DNA of 64,000 nt from positions 353,501-417,500 of the forward strand of contig WAEK01000002.1 in assembly GCA_011634665.1 (NCBI GenBank), given 5' to 3'. The notes beneath the pieces are model-generated. The model did not search any database, had not been told where the DNA came from, and was given only the letters and a program-made list of their open reading frames with translations. The translations under genes were made by a program, and so were the position numbers. Below are positions 37,001 through 46,741 of this stretch, piece by piece. Positions within the stretch are counted from its first letter, which is position 1. The number at the start of each line of letters is the position of its first letter. The DNA is from Mortierella sp. BCC40632 (Eukaryota; Mortierellomycota; Mortierellomycetes; Mortierellales; Mortierellaceae).

Positions 37001-40000
37001 CAAGTCCTAGTTGCGGAACCTTGGTGTCATTGGGTTCCATTTCTGTCCCACATCCGTCTATCGGGGTCAACGATGCATGGGATGGCATGCACGCGCACGA
37101 CATTGGCGCACCAGAGGCATGACGCCGCACTGCCGGATTAGCTGCAGTCACCCCATGCCTCCTTCCCTCCATCCTGGCTCCGTTCCTTCTTGGGCCCGCC
37201 TTTGGGTTAACTCGCGGCAATGCACACGGACACACACACAGAGAGAAGCTGGTTGGTATCCTTTGCATTCTGCAGCACGATACTGATTTCATTTTATTCG
37301 CGGCCTTTGACATGACTATGCGTCCTTGCTTTGTGCCCCTCGCCTTAACAGCTGCACTCTCCCCCCACCCCACGACCGTTTATCTCTAACTCATTTCTTT
37401 ATTTCTTTATTCATCACAGCCTTTTTTTATTTTTTTTTTTATTTTTTTTACGCAGGATGCGGTCTGTGACTATATCTCTGATATCTGGTACTAGAGTAAC
37501 GCCAGTGAATGAGCGAGAGACTAGGCGGCGCGCTCGAGCCCTTGCAAAAAATAAAGAAAAAAAAAGGTATACATACAAGCCAACTCTATCCGGCTCGACT
37601 GCATTTCTCTCCTCGTCCTGGCCGTGGCTCGAGCCTTCTGCTTTCATGACAGAGAGATTCCCCTTTATTGATCGATTCCACGGTCGCCACATACGACACA
37701 CATGTTGGAAGCGGACTTTTTTTACATCTGTCTGTGCGGTCCTACAGTCCAGCCTCGTTGAGTAGCCAGAGGATTGCATTGCATACCCGTGTATGCCCCG
37801 CCTTCCTTTGTGGCCAGTATCCGGACGTTTTTTTCTTTTTCTTTTTCTTTATCAACAACACTGTTGCTGTACCCTTGCTGCATTCACGCACTGTCCATTT
37901 GGTCCGCGCGGGCAACATCTCGTGTCTTGCTCCTATGCTCACTCTCGTCCAGTCTTTTTTTATATAATTACTTTTTACTCGTGTGTCTTTCTTCACAGAC
38001 ACTGTCGTCTCCTGAGGAAGCAGAGCCTGTGTCCTTGCTCTGTTGGTTATATATTTCGTGGCTGCCTCCCCTCTCCGCCTCCTCTTCTCTCCTCCCCTCC
38101 TCTCCTCTCCCCGCCTCTCCCCCAACCCCCCCTCCTTCAGTCGGCTCGCTGCCTATTGCCTGTTTGCTGGCTGCTGGATTATTATTTTCTTTTCTTTTCT
38201 GTTTTTCTGTGCAGTCGTTGCTGTTGCTACCGCTGCCTGTCTGCTGTTGGTCCTCTTGCAGCGCGCCGTCGTCTGCGCCTGCCGCATTCAATCCGCCCGC
38301 ATCTTGCGCCTGTCTCCCGCTGTAGGTCATCCGAAGGCGGTTCCCACAACCCCGCTTAAGCTTCTCATCCTTCTCGTATTCGGTCCCACCAAGGCGGGTC
38401 GCCACATCCTGGCAGGCCCATTGCCTCCACGCCTGACTGTCTGCACTCTTTGGACGTCCTCTTCAGCAGCATTCGCTCTGACTGTCACCTTTTTTTTTAC
38501 TCGTCTGCTCTTGCGCTCTTGTCCCCGTCTCTATTTTTTCTTTCCTTTCATTTCTCTCTTTTTCTTGTTTCTGTCCCTGCTGGTCAAAGCCCACTGACCC
38601 CCGCTCTCTCCATTGCCATTCAGACCTGTGGGTCATCCCCATCTCTCCTCATGCAGCTACATCCATCCCTATTCATGCAATTCCGTTTTCATTCTACGCC
38701 CCAGTGAGCTCTCATCCGCTCCCCTTCCTTGGGTCCCATCCCCAACAGTCTCTTCCTCCCTCCTTCACATACACTCTTTCTCTCTCTCTCTCTCTCTCGT
38801 TCATCCTCACCTTCTCTGCTCCTCCTTCCCTCCTTTTCCTCCTCCCCCCCTTCTTCGCCCTTTTTTCCCTTCATTCATTCCACGCTACGACCCAAGCAGC
38901 CCTCTCGACTCTCATTGCATTCAGATCCGGATTCCTCACGCCCGGCCAACCCTTGACTTGCTCACGTCTTACACAGAGCCAATCCCGCTCGTACCACACG
39001 TACACCGTGACATCCATCTGTGGTTTCACCTTCATTCATCTCTCTCTCTCTCTTTCCCCTAGGGTAAGTGATCACACCTGTCGCGTCGGGCGAAGCAGGA
39101 CGAAGCAGGACGCGTTGTCCCTGTCTTTGCCACGCTCTCCCCACAGCCTCTCTCCCTCTTCATCACCATCATCTTCTTCTTCTCTCTCTTTCTCTCTCTC
39201 CCTTCTTTGTGCAGCTCTCGGCTGCCCAGGCCACCATCAAGCTCAACTGGCTGATTCTAATGTCTCACAAAAGCCAAAGTGGAAGAAGGGGCTGGGGATG
39301 CTGTTTTCCAAAGCGTCCCGCTCTCATGTGCTTGTGTTGGCTCCATTCTTGGCGCCCTCATTTTGCCATGAATGAGACTTTTCAGTTGTCCGCTCAGGGC
39401 TGTGATGCGTCTTCATTCCAATCCCATTCAGTCATTTGGTACTTCTGCATGGATCCAATCAGCTCAACGTCCCGGAATCCTACTCATTCATTCCTCTCGC
39501 CTACTCAACACACGTGCGCAACACCCCTGCACAGGTCCTGTCCCCGCGGTGGCTGCACCCTTGCTCCTGCACCCTGCCGATGTGCCTGAGCCTGCTCAAC
39601 CACCTTTGCTTTCTCTCTCTCTCTCTCTCTCTCTCTCCACAATGCTTGCTCTGGGTTGCTCTTCTCCGTGTCTCCTGCGATCGTCGCTCGCCCTCCTAAC
39701 TTGCTCGCCCTGGGGAACCCCGCTGGGATGGCCTGTGGCCTCCCCTTGACTTGCCCGCGTGTTGCGCTCGAGACTCGACACGCACTAAGAGCTCAGCCAT
39801 CAGTCTTCTACCTCCTCCACCCTCTCCCCTCTCCCCTCTCCTCTCCTCCACACATACCCCTCTTCCTCTCACCATTGCAATCCACCCAGCTCTTGCTATG
39901 GTGCCTGGGTTGTCCCCCTCATTGTCTTTTAGCTTGCTCTCTGCCCTAATCTTCTTCCTCAGGAGGAACAGGAAAGGGGAACGAGTGTCCTGAGTCTTTC

Positions 40001-40311
40001 CTACTTTCTTTCTATCTTTTTCTCTCTTTCTCTTTCTCTCTCTTTCTCACACAAATACTCACACCCCTCCAGACACAAACATTGTTCGTTCGCTCTTGGG
40101 CAACGAAACAACCACACGCCCAAGTTGTTCGGTGTAGCCTGCGCTCGTCACTTCTCCCTTTTTGCCGAACAATGTTCGTTTTTCTACTCATCCTCACCCT
40201 GTAGAATCACCGTGTCCGCTCACTGGCATGCCCTGAATGCCCTTTGCTATCGCCACTGACGATGCACTCCTGCTCTTTCTCTCTCTCTCCCTCTTTCTCT
40301 CTCTCTCACAC

Positions 40312-40346
<35 letters not shown>

Positions 40347-40536
40347 ATTTTCTTCTCGGCTGCTGATCCTTCTTTTCTCATTTTTTCTCTCTCTCCTCTC
40401 GTTTGCTCACATCAACCTGCGCTTTCTCACTGTTCTCTCAAAATAGCCCACTCCAAGAAAAGACACCACCGACTAGAAGCCGAAAACGAACCAACAACGA
40501 ATAGGAAGAAAAAAAAAAAGTACAAAAAAGTAGAAA
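34063..40536. other. 6.5 kb gene-poor, pyrimidine-rich region
   Basis: 34.1-36.1 kb carries GGAA/GA repeats, including a run of 12-base GGATGCAGCA units at about 34285-34318, and 36.2 kb has an A run. 36.3-37.4 kb is more complex sequence without a recognisable gene. From about 38.0 to 40.5 kb the plus strand is almost all C and T with short CT repeats, ending at the A-rich segment just before the 40537 start codon. This may be the long promoter or leader of that gene. No tRNA or rRNA was recognised. Confidence 0.5.
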
Positions 40537-43500
40537 ATGCCCACCCTTATGAGTCAAAACGTAGTCCGGCCCGAGGAGGCCGGCAAGCCTGAATGTCCGA
40601 CGGTTGTCGTCAATGGGAACCCGATCATCACAGTCGGATCCATGTCAAAGATTGAGGGTCTCGACTTGATGCACCCCCATGCATCCACCCTCTACAGCGC
40701 TCATGCGCGACCTGCTCACTCTGCACCTGCGGGCCAAAGGAGTCAGGGAACAAGGCCCGTTGTGCCCTCCATCCAGACATCTCTCGCTGTCACCAAGAGT
40801 AGCGAAAGTCCCTCGGCCACTACACCCTCGCCAGGCGCTTCACAATCTTTGAATAGCTCGCCCATTAGCCACATCCGACGCTGGACCTCCAGTCTCGGCT
40901 CGTCCAAAAAGCAGCAGCAACAGCAGCAGCAACAACAGCAACTGCAACAACAACCACAGCAGCAACCCGAGAGTCCTTCTGCGCCCAAGCCTGCGTCCAA
41001 GAATCTCTCCAAGACGCGAACCATTGGACCCATCAGTGCTCCACAGCCACTAACCACTCCTGCGCCCTATGCGTGTACACCCCTACCTTACTTTGATTTG
41101 TTGCCCGCGTCAACTACACCAGCAGGCCCCTATTTCTGCGACTCGACACTGCAGATTCCACGGTCGCCTGCCAAACCAACGACCTCTTGCCCTGACCTCT
41201 CGATTACCGCTCAGCTCTCGGATGTGTCACCCACCTCCCCACTGGGCTCGGTCTCCTCCTTGGGACGGGGGCAGAGAACGAGTTGGAAGGATCGTCTGTT
41301 CAGTTCCTCGACCAAGAAACAGGACCGTCGTGCCAGCACAAACTCGACCGACGATGACTTTGACTGGGCCTGTTATGAGCATGAGGGGACCCCAATGTCC
41401 CTGGGACGATCGCCTGGGCGACCCAAGGTCCGGATTTCAGCCCCTCTGACCCACCCCACTCTGCCTCCCAACCAAAAGACGATCCCTGTCATTTCGGATG
41501 CCTTGCTCAGTCCCACGGATGAACATTCAGGGATTGACTCGTTCGACTCAATGCCTCTGGGCTCAGGAGAGGATGGCCTCCCAAGGTCAATGTATGATTC
41601 CAATCGGTCGATTATCGACACCCTGGCCTATCCAGGAGCGACTTGTGATGATCTTTGCGAATTGAAGGATGATGGTCTTTTTGGCCAGCCACCGCGGCCA
41701 GTGTCGCCTGAACACAGTGTCTGTCCTCCAACCATCGAGGCCAATGACCATGATGCTACGGAGAGGCAAGGTTGTCTTGGGGATGCGCAGGTTAACTACC
41801 CTGTCCATCCTTACAGAGCCGTAGGACCTGAACTCCCGTTGCCAGGGTCATATTTTGACCAAGTCAGCATGAACCTGGATGTGAACGAGCCCCACCCGTG
41901 TTCCGAAAAGCCCAAGAAGCCGCTTCGAATTCAGATTGGGCTCCAGGACCGTGCCTCTAGGTCCTTGTCTTCCTATTCGGTGTCGTCGGATTCCGAGTCT
42001 GATTCGGATGATTCTGAGGTCGACTCGGATGAGGACCAGTCCTCACCCATTAGTGGAGCCTCGTTCTTTTCTACACCTCCTAATTCGGTCAACTATTCGA
42101 GTCCCATCAATGCAAATCTATCGAGTACTTTTTTAAAGTCTGGGAGTATCAAGATTCCCAGTAGTCTTATGACGCTGATCCCAAGTGCGAGCGCAAAAGA
42201 GAGAATGGCTGCTGCCTCGACGACGACGCCTCCCGCGACGCCTCCGCTCGAACACGCTGAAGTGACGCCTAAGAGTCGTAGCTCGCTTGGACAGACCTTC
42301 CGGAGTCCCTCGAACTCTTCAATCCCAGACCCAAGGGCATTGACTTTGAAAAAGTTGGCGTACAACCACACGTCTCGCAAGATGCGTGAACGCAAGCGCC
42401 CGTTCCGACATGTCGTCATTCTGAACCAGATCCTTGCTCGTCTTCGACGGAGTACACTGCCAAGCAAGCAGTGCAGTGAGATTGGTGACTTTTACATGTC
42501 CATGTCTTCCAACATGTATTCTTCCAGACTGGATTTTAACAACTCGATGAACAATCTTCAGCAACAGCAGCAACAGCAGGGTCTTGCCTCTTCGCAGCTG
42601 CCTCACTCATCAGCTCAACAACCACAACACCAGACCACCCAAGAGTCGGCCCAACCTACTCCTGCAACGGAGCAAAAGCAAGAATCGACTCATGTCTTTT
42701 CACGCTTTGCAAGCAAGGCCATGGCTGGAAGCAAGTCTCGAAAGTCGCTCGTCTTTTCGTTCCAGAGCCGAGGTGGATCCAGCAAATCACAGAGCAATAG
42801 CAACAGCAATAGTGCGAACGAGAACAATACGGACTCTGGGTCTTCTTCGGGATCCGCTCCTACTCAGTTTTCACTTTTGAAGGATCGTTTACGGATGCCT
42901 ATCTATCCTCTCCTCAGTCTTGAAAAGAAGAATGGCAATGCCACTGCTTCTAACACTCCCTCCTCCGCCCACCACAATCATCCTCCAATGGCTCCTCTGT
43001 CCCGCTCTCCCTCTCCCTCCAACGCAATCCTCCCTGCCAGTCTCCGCGTTCTGGACTCTGATATGGATTCAGACGACTCGGATGAGGAGGACAATGTTGA
43101 GGAGTCAGATGAAAAGGATGAAAGGTATGAAGAAGATGTAGAAGAAAAGTCATTGCAGAATGGCTCTGGCCCATCTCCTATGGTGATTCTTCCCAAGCGC
43201 ACGACCGGCCGCAAGGGTCTTCTTCTCCAACAACAAACTCAGCTCCAACAACAGCAACATGTTCAGCAGCAGCAACAACAACAGCAGCAACAGTCATCGA
43301 CTCAGAGCGATGCCACTGCTCAGTCTCAGCCCCCCTTCTTGCCCCGGTCATTGATCCCATCCGATGATCAAAATCCCCTGGCATTGGACCCTCTCTGGGT
43401 TCAGGCTCAGCTCTCGGGAACGCGCCCTAGGTTTGCATCGACCACGTTCACGACTGTTCGCGTGAACGACTCGGAGGTTGTCACTAAGCCTTTGCTCACA

Positions 43501-45090
43501 CCTAAAGCGCCCCGAACACCTTCACCCCCTTCTTCTGCTTCCAATTCGACTGTGAGCTTGGTCTCGAATGCAAGTACCACCTCGACAGCCAGTACAAACT
43601 CGAGCTCAAGCTCGAGCCCGAGCACCACTACCAGTACGAGCGCAAGCAGTATCAATGTCACAACCCCTCCACGCAAGTCCCAGCCTGCCCAGAGTCCTGT
43701 CCCCTCGAGCAGTCCCTCCAGTGCAAGCGACTGTTCTCCTCCACCGGTGGTCATGCCAGCGCCTCGACCTTTTTATAACGCAGCACCCAGGATGCACTTT
43801 TTTGACCCGACCATGGGATCACCCGTTGGCCTCATTGTTCCCGCAGCATCCCCTCCACCTGTCGATGCCAACAACTTTCCGGCAAGTCTTTTGGCAGCCT
43901 CGTTGCCTCCTATGTTCCACACACCATTCACGATGGCTACTTCTGCCTCCGTCCCAAGTTCGTCTCCGATCTCCAATTCGATCATGGCCACGTCGGCGCC
44001 CACGTCGAACCACACGACCCTTCCTACATCGACTGTGACGATCCCAACGATGGTCCCGACGCTTGTCCCAACGGCCTATATCCATACGACCGGTTCTCAT
44101 CCATACATGGTCCATAGTCCATCCCAGTCAGTTATGAGCAATGGATACATGACCCAGACGACCACGGTCCCAGTCCCAACGTACGCCATGTCACCCTCGA
44201 TCCATATGGCGCACCACACTATCAGTTATCTGGAGAACCAGGCTATCCAATTGGCCAGAAACATGGCCGTTGGTCTTTCGGCCCCTGGATGTGAAGGGTT
44301 CTCGATGCATTCGACCTCACTGCCACCTCCTCTGCCCCAGCAGTCAATGCAGTCTTTGCAGTCAATGCAACCTATGCAGTCCATGCAATCTATGCAGCAG
44401 CCTATGCATTCCATGCATTCCATGCAACCTATGCAACCTATGCAACCCATGCAACCCATGCAATCTATGAAATCTATGCAACCTATGCAATCTATGCAAC
44501 CTATGCAGACCATATCAGGCCCTCCACAGCCTCCACAGCAGCATTCATCAATGCCACAATCCTATTCGCCTCAGGGCTATGGACGTGGATTGTCCCAAAT
44601 TTCGTCCGAGGCATTTATGTCATCAAATGAAATCAAGTTGATGAGTGCGCACACGGGACTCCCCTCTCCTCCTTTGTCACCGACTCTCGAGTCCGAGATA
44701 GCGGTTGTAACGTCACCGATGGTTCAGAACAAGCCCAAGTCCAGGAACCATCAACGGGCTGTTTCGAGTCAGAACGTACGCGTGCGACCATCGAGTCCTC
44801 TGGGGATGAATGGGCATGGAGGCAATGGTGGAGGATCAATGGTGGTGATCAAGGGATTGGAGACGATGGCGTCTCGACGTCAACGCGAGATCCAGACGGA
44901 GAACATGATGATGGCCCGTCATAGTTTGGATGAACAACGGTTGTTGAAATCGAGTCGACGATTTGGATCGATGGGATATGGTATTGGAGGAGAGGAAGAT
45001 GAAGAGGAGGAGGAGGAAGAAGAGGAGGATGTGCCGTTGGCGTTGGTACAAAAGAGACTATCAAGCGATATGCTCCGCACCGTCTTCTAA
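40537..45090 (+). CDS. Large Ser/Pro/Gln-rich protein, function unknown
   Basis: A single exon encodes 1517 residues. Most is low complexity and predicted disordered: a poly-Gln block near 125-147, Ser-rich blocks, an acidic SDSESDSDDSEVDSDED stretch near 485, Gln and Ser/Asn repeats at 670-770, a second acidic block near 845-870, and another poly-Gln at 905-925. A Met-Gln-Ser/Pro repeat lies near 1268-1326, and an EEDEEEEEEEEED stretch at about 1488-1500 before the C-terminus PLALVQKRLSSDMLRTVF. One compact conserved-looking basic segment, KKLAYNHTSRKMRERKRPF followed by RHVVILNQILARL, sits at about 605-640. I do not recognise the family. It could be a regulatory or cytoskeletal scaffold, but nothing in the sequence proves that. 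Codon use is normal across the frame, which supports a real gene. Confidence 0.85.
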   Translation: MPTLMSQNVVRPEEAGKPECPTVVVNGNPIITVGSMSKIEGLDLMHPHASTLYSAHARPAHSAPAGQRSQGTRPVVPSIQTSLAVTKSSESPSATTPSPGASQSLNSSPISHIRRWTSSLGSSKKQQQQQQQQQQLQQQPQQQPESPSAPKPASKNLSKTRTIGPISAPQPLTTPAPYACTPLPYFDLLPASTTPAGPYFCDSTLQIPRSPAKPTTSCPDLSITAQLSDVSPTSPLGSVSSLGRGQRTSWKDRLFSSSTKKQDRRASTNSTDDDFDWACYEHEGTPMSLGRSPGRPKVRISAPLTHPTLPPNQKTIPVISDALLSPTDEHSGIDSFDSMPLGSGEDGLPRSMYDSNRSIIDTLAYPGATCDDLCELKDDGLFGQPPRPVSPEHSVCPPTIEANDHDATERQGCLGDAQVNYPVHPYRAVGPELPLPGSYFDQVSMNLDVNEPHPCSEKPKKPLRIQIGLQDRASRSLSSYSVSSDSESDSDDSEVDSDEDQSSPISGASFFSTPPNSVNYSSPINANLSSTFLKSGSIKIPSSLMTLIPSASAKERMAAASTTTPPATPPLEHAEVTPKSRSSLGQTFRSPSNSSIPDPRALTLKKLAYNHTSRKMRERKRPFRHVVILNQILARLRRSTLPSKQCSEIGDFYMSMSSNMYSSRLDFNNSMNNLQQQQQQQGLASSQLPHSSAQQPQHQTTQESAQPTPATEQKQESTHVFSRFASKAMAGSKSRKSLVFSFQSRGGSSKSQSNSNSNSANENNTDSGSSSGSAPTQFSLLKDRLRMPIYPLLSLEKKNGNATASNTPSSAHHNHPPMAPLSRSPSPSNAILPASLRVLDSDMDSDDSDEEDNVEESDEKDERYEEDVEEKSLQNGSGPSPMVILPKRTTGRKGLLLQQQTQLQQQQHVQQQQQQQQQQSSTQSDATAQSQPPFLPRSLIPSDDQNPLALDPLWVQAQLSGTRPRFASTTFTTVRVNDSEVVTKPLLTPKAPRTPSPPSSASNSTVSLVSNASTTSTASTNSSSSSSPSTTTSTSASSINVTTPPRKSQPAQSPVPSSSPSSASDCSPPPVVMPAPRPFYNAAPRMHFFDPTMGSPVGLIVPAASPPPVDANNFPASLLAASLPPMFHTPFTMATSASVPSSSPISNSIMATSAPTSNHTTLPTSTVTIPTMVPTLVPTAYIHTTGSHPYMVHSPSQSVMSNGYMTQTTTVPVPTYAMSPSIHMAHHTISYLENQAIQLARNMAVGLSAPGCEGFSMHSTSLPPPLPQQSMQSLQSMQPMQSMQSMQQPMHSMHSMQPMQPMQPMQPMQSMKSMQPMQSMQPMQTISGPPQPPQQHSSMPQSYSPQGYGRGLSQISSEAFMSSNEIKLMSAHTGLPSPPLSPTLESEIAVVTSPMVQNKPKSRNHQRAVSSQNVRVRPSSPLGMNGHGGNGGGSMVVIKGLETMASRRQREIQTENMMMARHSLDEQRLLKSSRRFGSMGYGIGGEEDEEEEEEEEEDVPLALVQKRLSSDMLRTVF
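44340..44516 (+). repeat. Coding 9-nt repeat, Met-Gln-Ser/Pro tripeptides
   Basis: About 18 tandem copies of a 9-base unit ATGCAA(T/C)CT and variants encode MQS/MQP tripeptides, with occasional MHS, MKS and LQS. It sits near residues 1268-1326 of the 1517-residue protein, and unit variation between copies suggests ongoing slippage. Confidence 0.9.
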
Positions 45091-45841
45091 GTTGCTGTGA
45101 TCTTTTCCATTTTTTTTTTTCATGTTTGCTTTTTTTTTTTTTTTGTAAAGTTAGAACTTGTCCTTTCTCTCTCCTCTACTCCTTCCTCTTTTTTTTTCTT
45201 TCTTTTCTTCTTTCTACTATCCTTTCCTACATTTCTACTCCCAACCCTCCCTTTCTTTTCGCTCGCATTTTAAACTAATGCCAGGGATCATCACAATAAT
45301 ACCCAATTCGCTCGGTTTTCCTACCTATCTCAATACATCCCTGACATCCTTTTCTTCTTCCTCTCCTCTATTTTTTTTTTACCTTCTCTCTCTCTCTCCT
45401 CCTCCTCCTCCTCCTCCTCCCAGAGGTCGTTCCTCTTTGTTCCGTCTCTTGAGAATAATACTCGATTCTCCTATTCTCTCGCTATTTCGCACACACACTC
45501 TTTTTCTCGTTCTCACTCCTCCTTTCACACTCTACTTCTCGTCATCCAACAAGATGGATTCTTGACCTTTTTCTTTCTTTCTTTTTTTTTTTTTTTTTTT
45601 TTTTTGCTAATCCATCAAAAAAAAAAAAAAAAAAATTTTTTTTTGCCTGCCGGACCGGGTTTTCAAGTTTTGAATCACACACACACACACACAAAAAAAA
45701 ACTTTTCTCTCTCCCATTGTCCGTTCTTTTTTTTCCTTCTTATTTTTACTTAGTAATATCTATTTGATCTATCCTTTAATTAAAGACTTTTTCCCCTTCT
45801 CCGAAAAAAAAAAACACAAGGTTATCTTCTCCTCCCTCTGC
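45091..45841. other. Convergent 3' intergenic region
   Basis: It lies between the unknown large protein and aminopeptidase P. It carries many T runs (45129-45144, 45580-45606), an adjacent A run (45619-45636), CCT triplets (45398-45420) and a (CA)n tract near 45680. No gene was recognised. Confidence 0.6.
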
Positions 45842-46710
45842 TTAAACAGACACAGCCTCGCGTTTCAACCATCGCCATCCAAGACTCTCCTGCTCCAAAA
45901 GTGGCAAGAGCTTCTCCTGACATTCCGCATGGTACCGATTCACCCAGGCTCGTTCTTGCTCCGAAAGTAACCCTTTTTCAATCATCTTGGTTTGGATCGG
46001 AACCCAGGTCAACCGTTCAAACCCAAAAAACATGGCCATTGGATCCATCCTTGCTTCCTTGTCTCCTTTTCGGTCCTTCAACCCTCTTGGGTCAACCTCT
46101 CGTACCACCAATACATTCTCGATTCGGATCCCGAATTGACCATCCTCATAATACCCAGGCTCGTTGGTCAAGGTCATCCCTGGAGTCAATGGTACCTCAT
46201 GAAACGATGGACGTGTACCACAACCATGAGGACCTTCATGAACATTCAGGAATGCACCCACTCCATGTCCTGTCCCATGACGATAATCCAATCCTTCAGA
46301 CCAAAGTGGTCTTCTTGCCAATAGATCCAATTGAAACCCTGTAGTACCCTTGGGGAAAATGACGGAATCCAGAGCGATATGACCTTGAAGGACTCGAGTA
46401 AAACAACGACGTTCATGATCGGTTGGAGTGTTGAAATGAAGGGTACGAGTGATGTCGGTGGTTCCGTCTAGGTATTGTCCACCGGAATCACAGAGGTAGA
46501 GTTGATCGGGATGAATCTTGGCCGCGGTTGGACGTGTGGGTTTGTAATGAATGATGGCTCCATTGGGTCCTGTTGAGGAAATCGTGTCAAACGACATGCC
46601 CACATATCCCTTTTGTTCACTAGAGGGTAGAGAGAAAGAGAGAGAGAGAGAGTGTGTGTGTGAGTATACTCAAGGGAAAACCCCTCTCCCCATATGAAAA
46701 ATGTTTATCC

Positions 46711-46741
<31 letters not shown>

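Noticed and set aside
36837..37373. 178-residue minus-strand open frame in a relatively complex stretch
   Set aside because: No recognisable motif, no sensible start context or introns, and the opposite strand is equally open. It may be worth a BLASTP but does not support a gene call.
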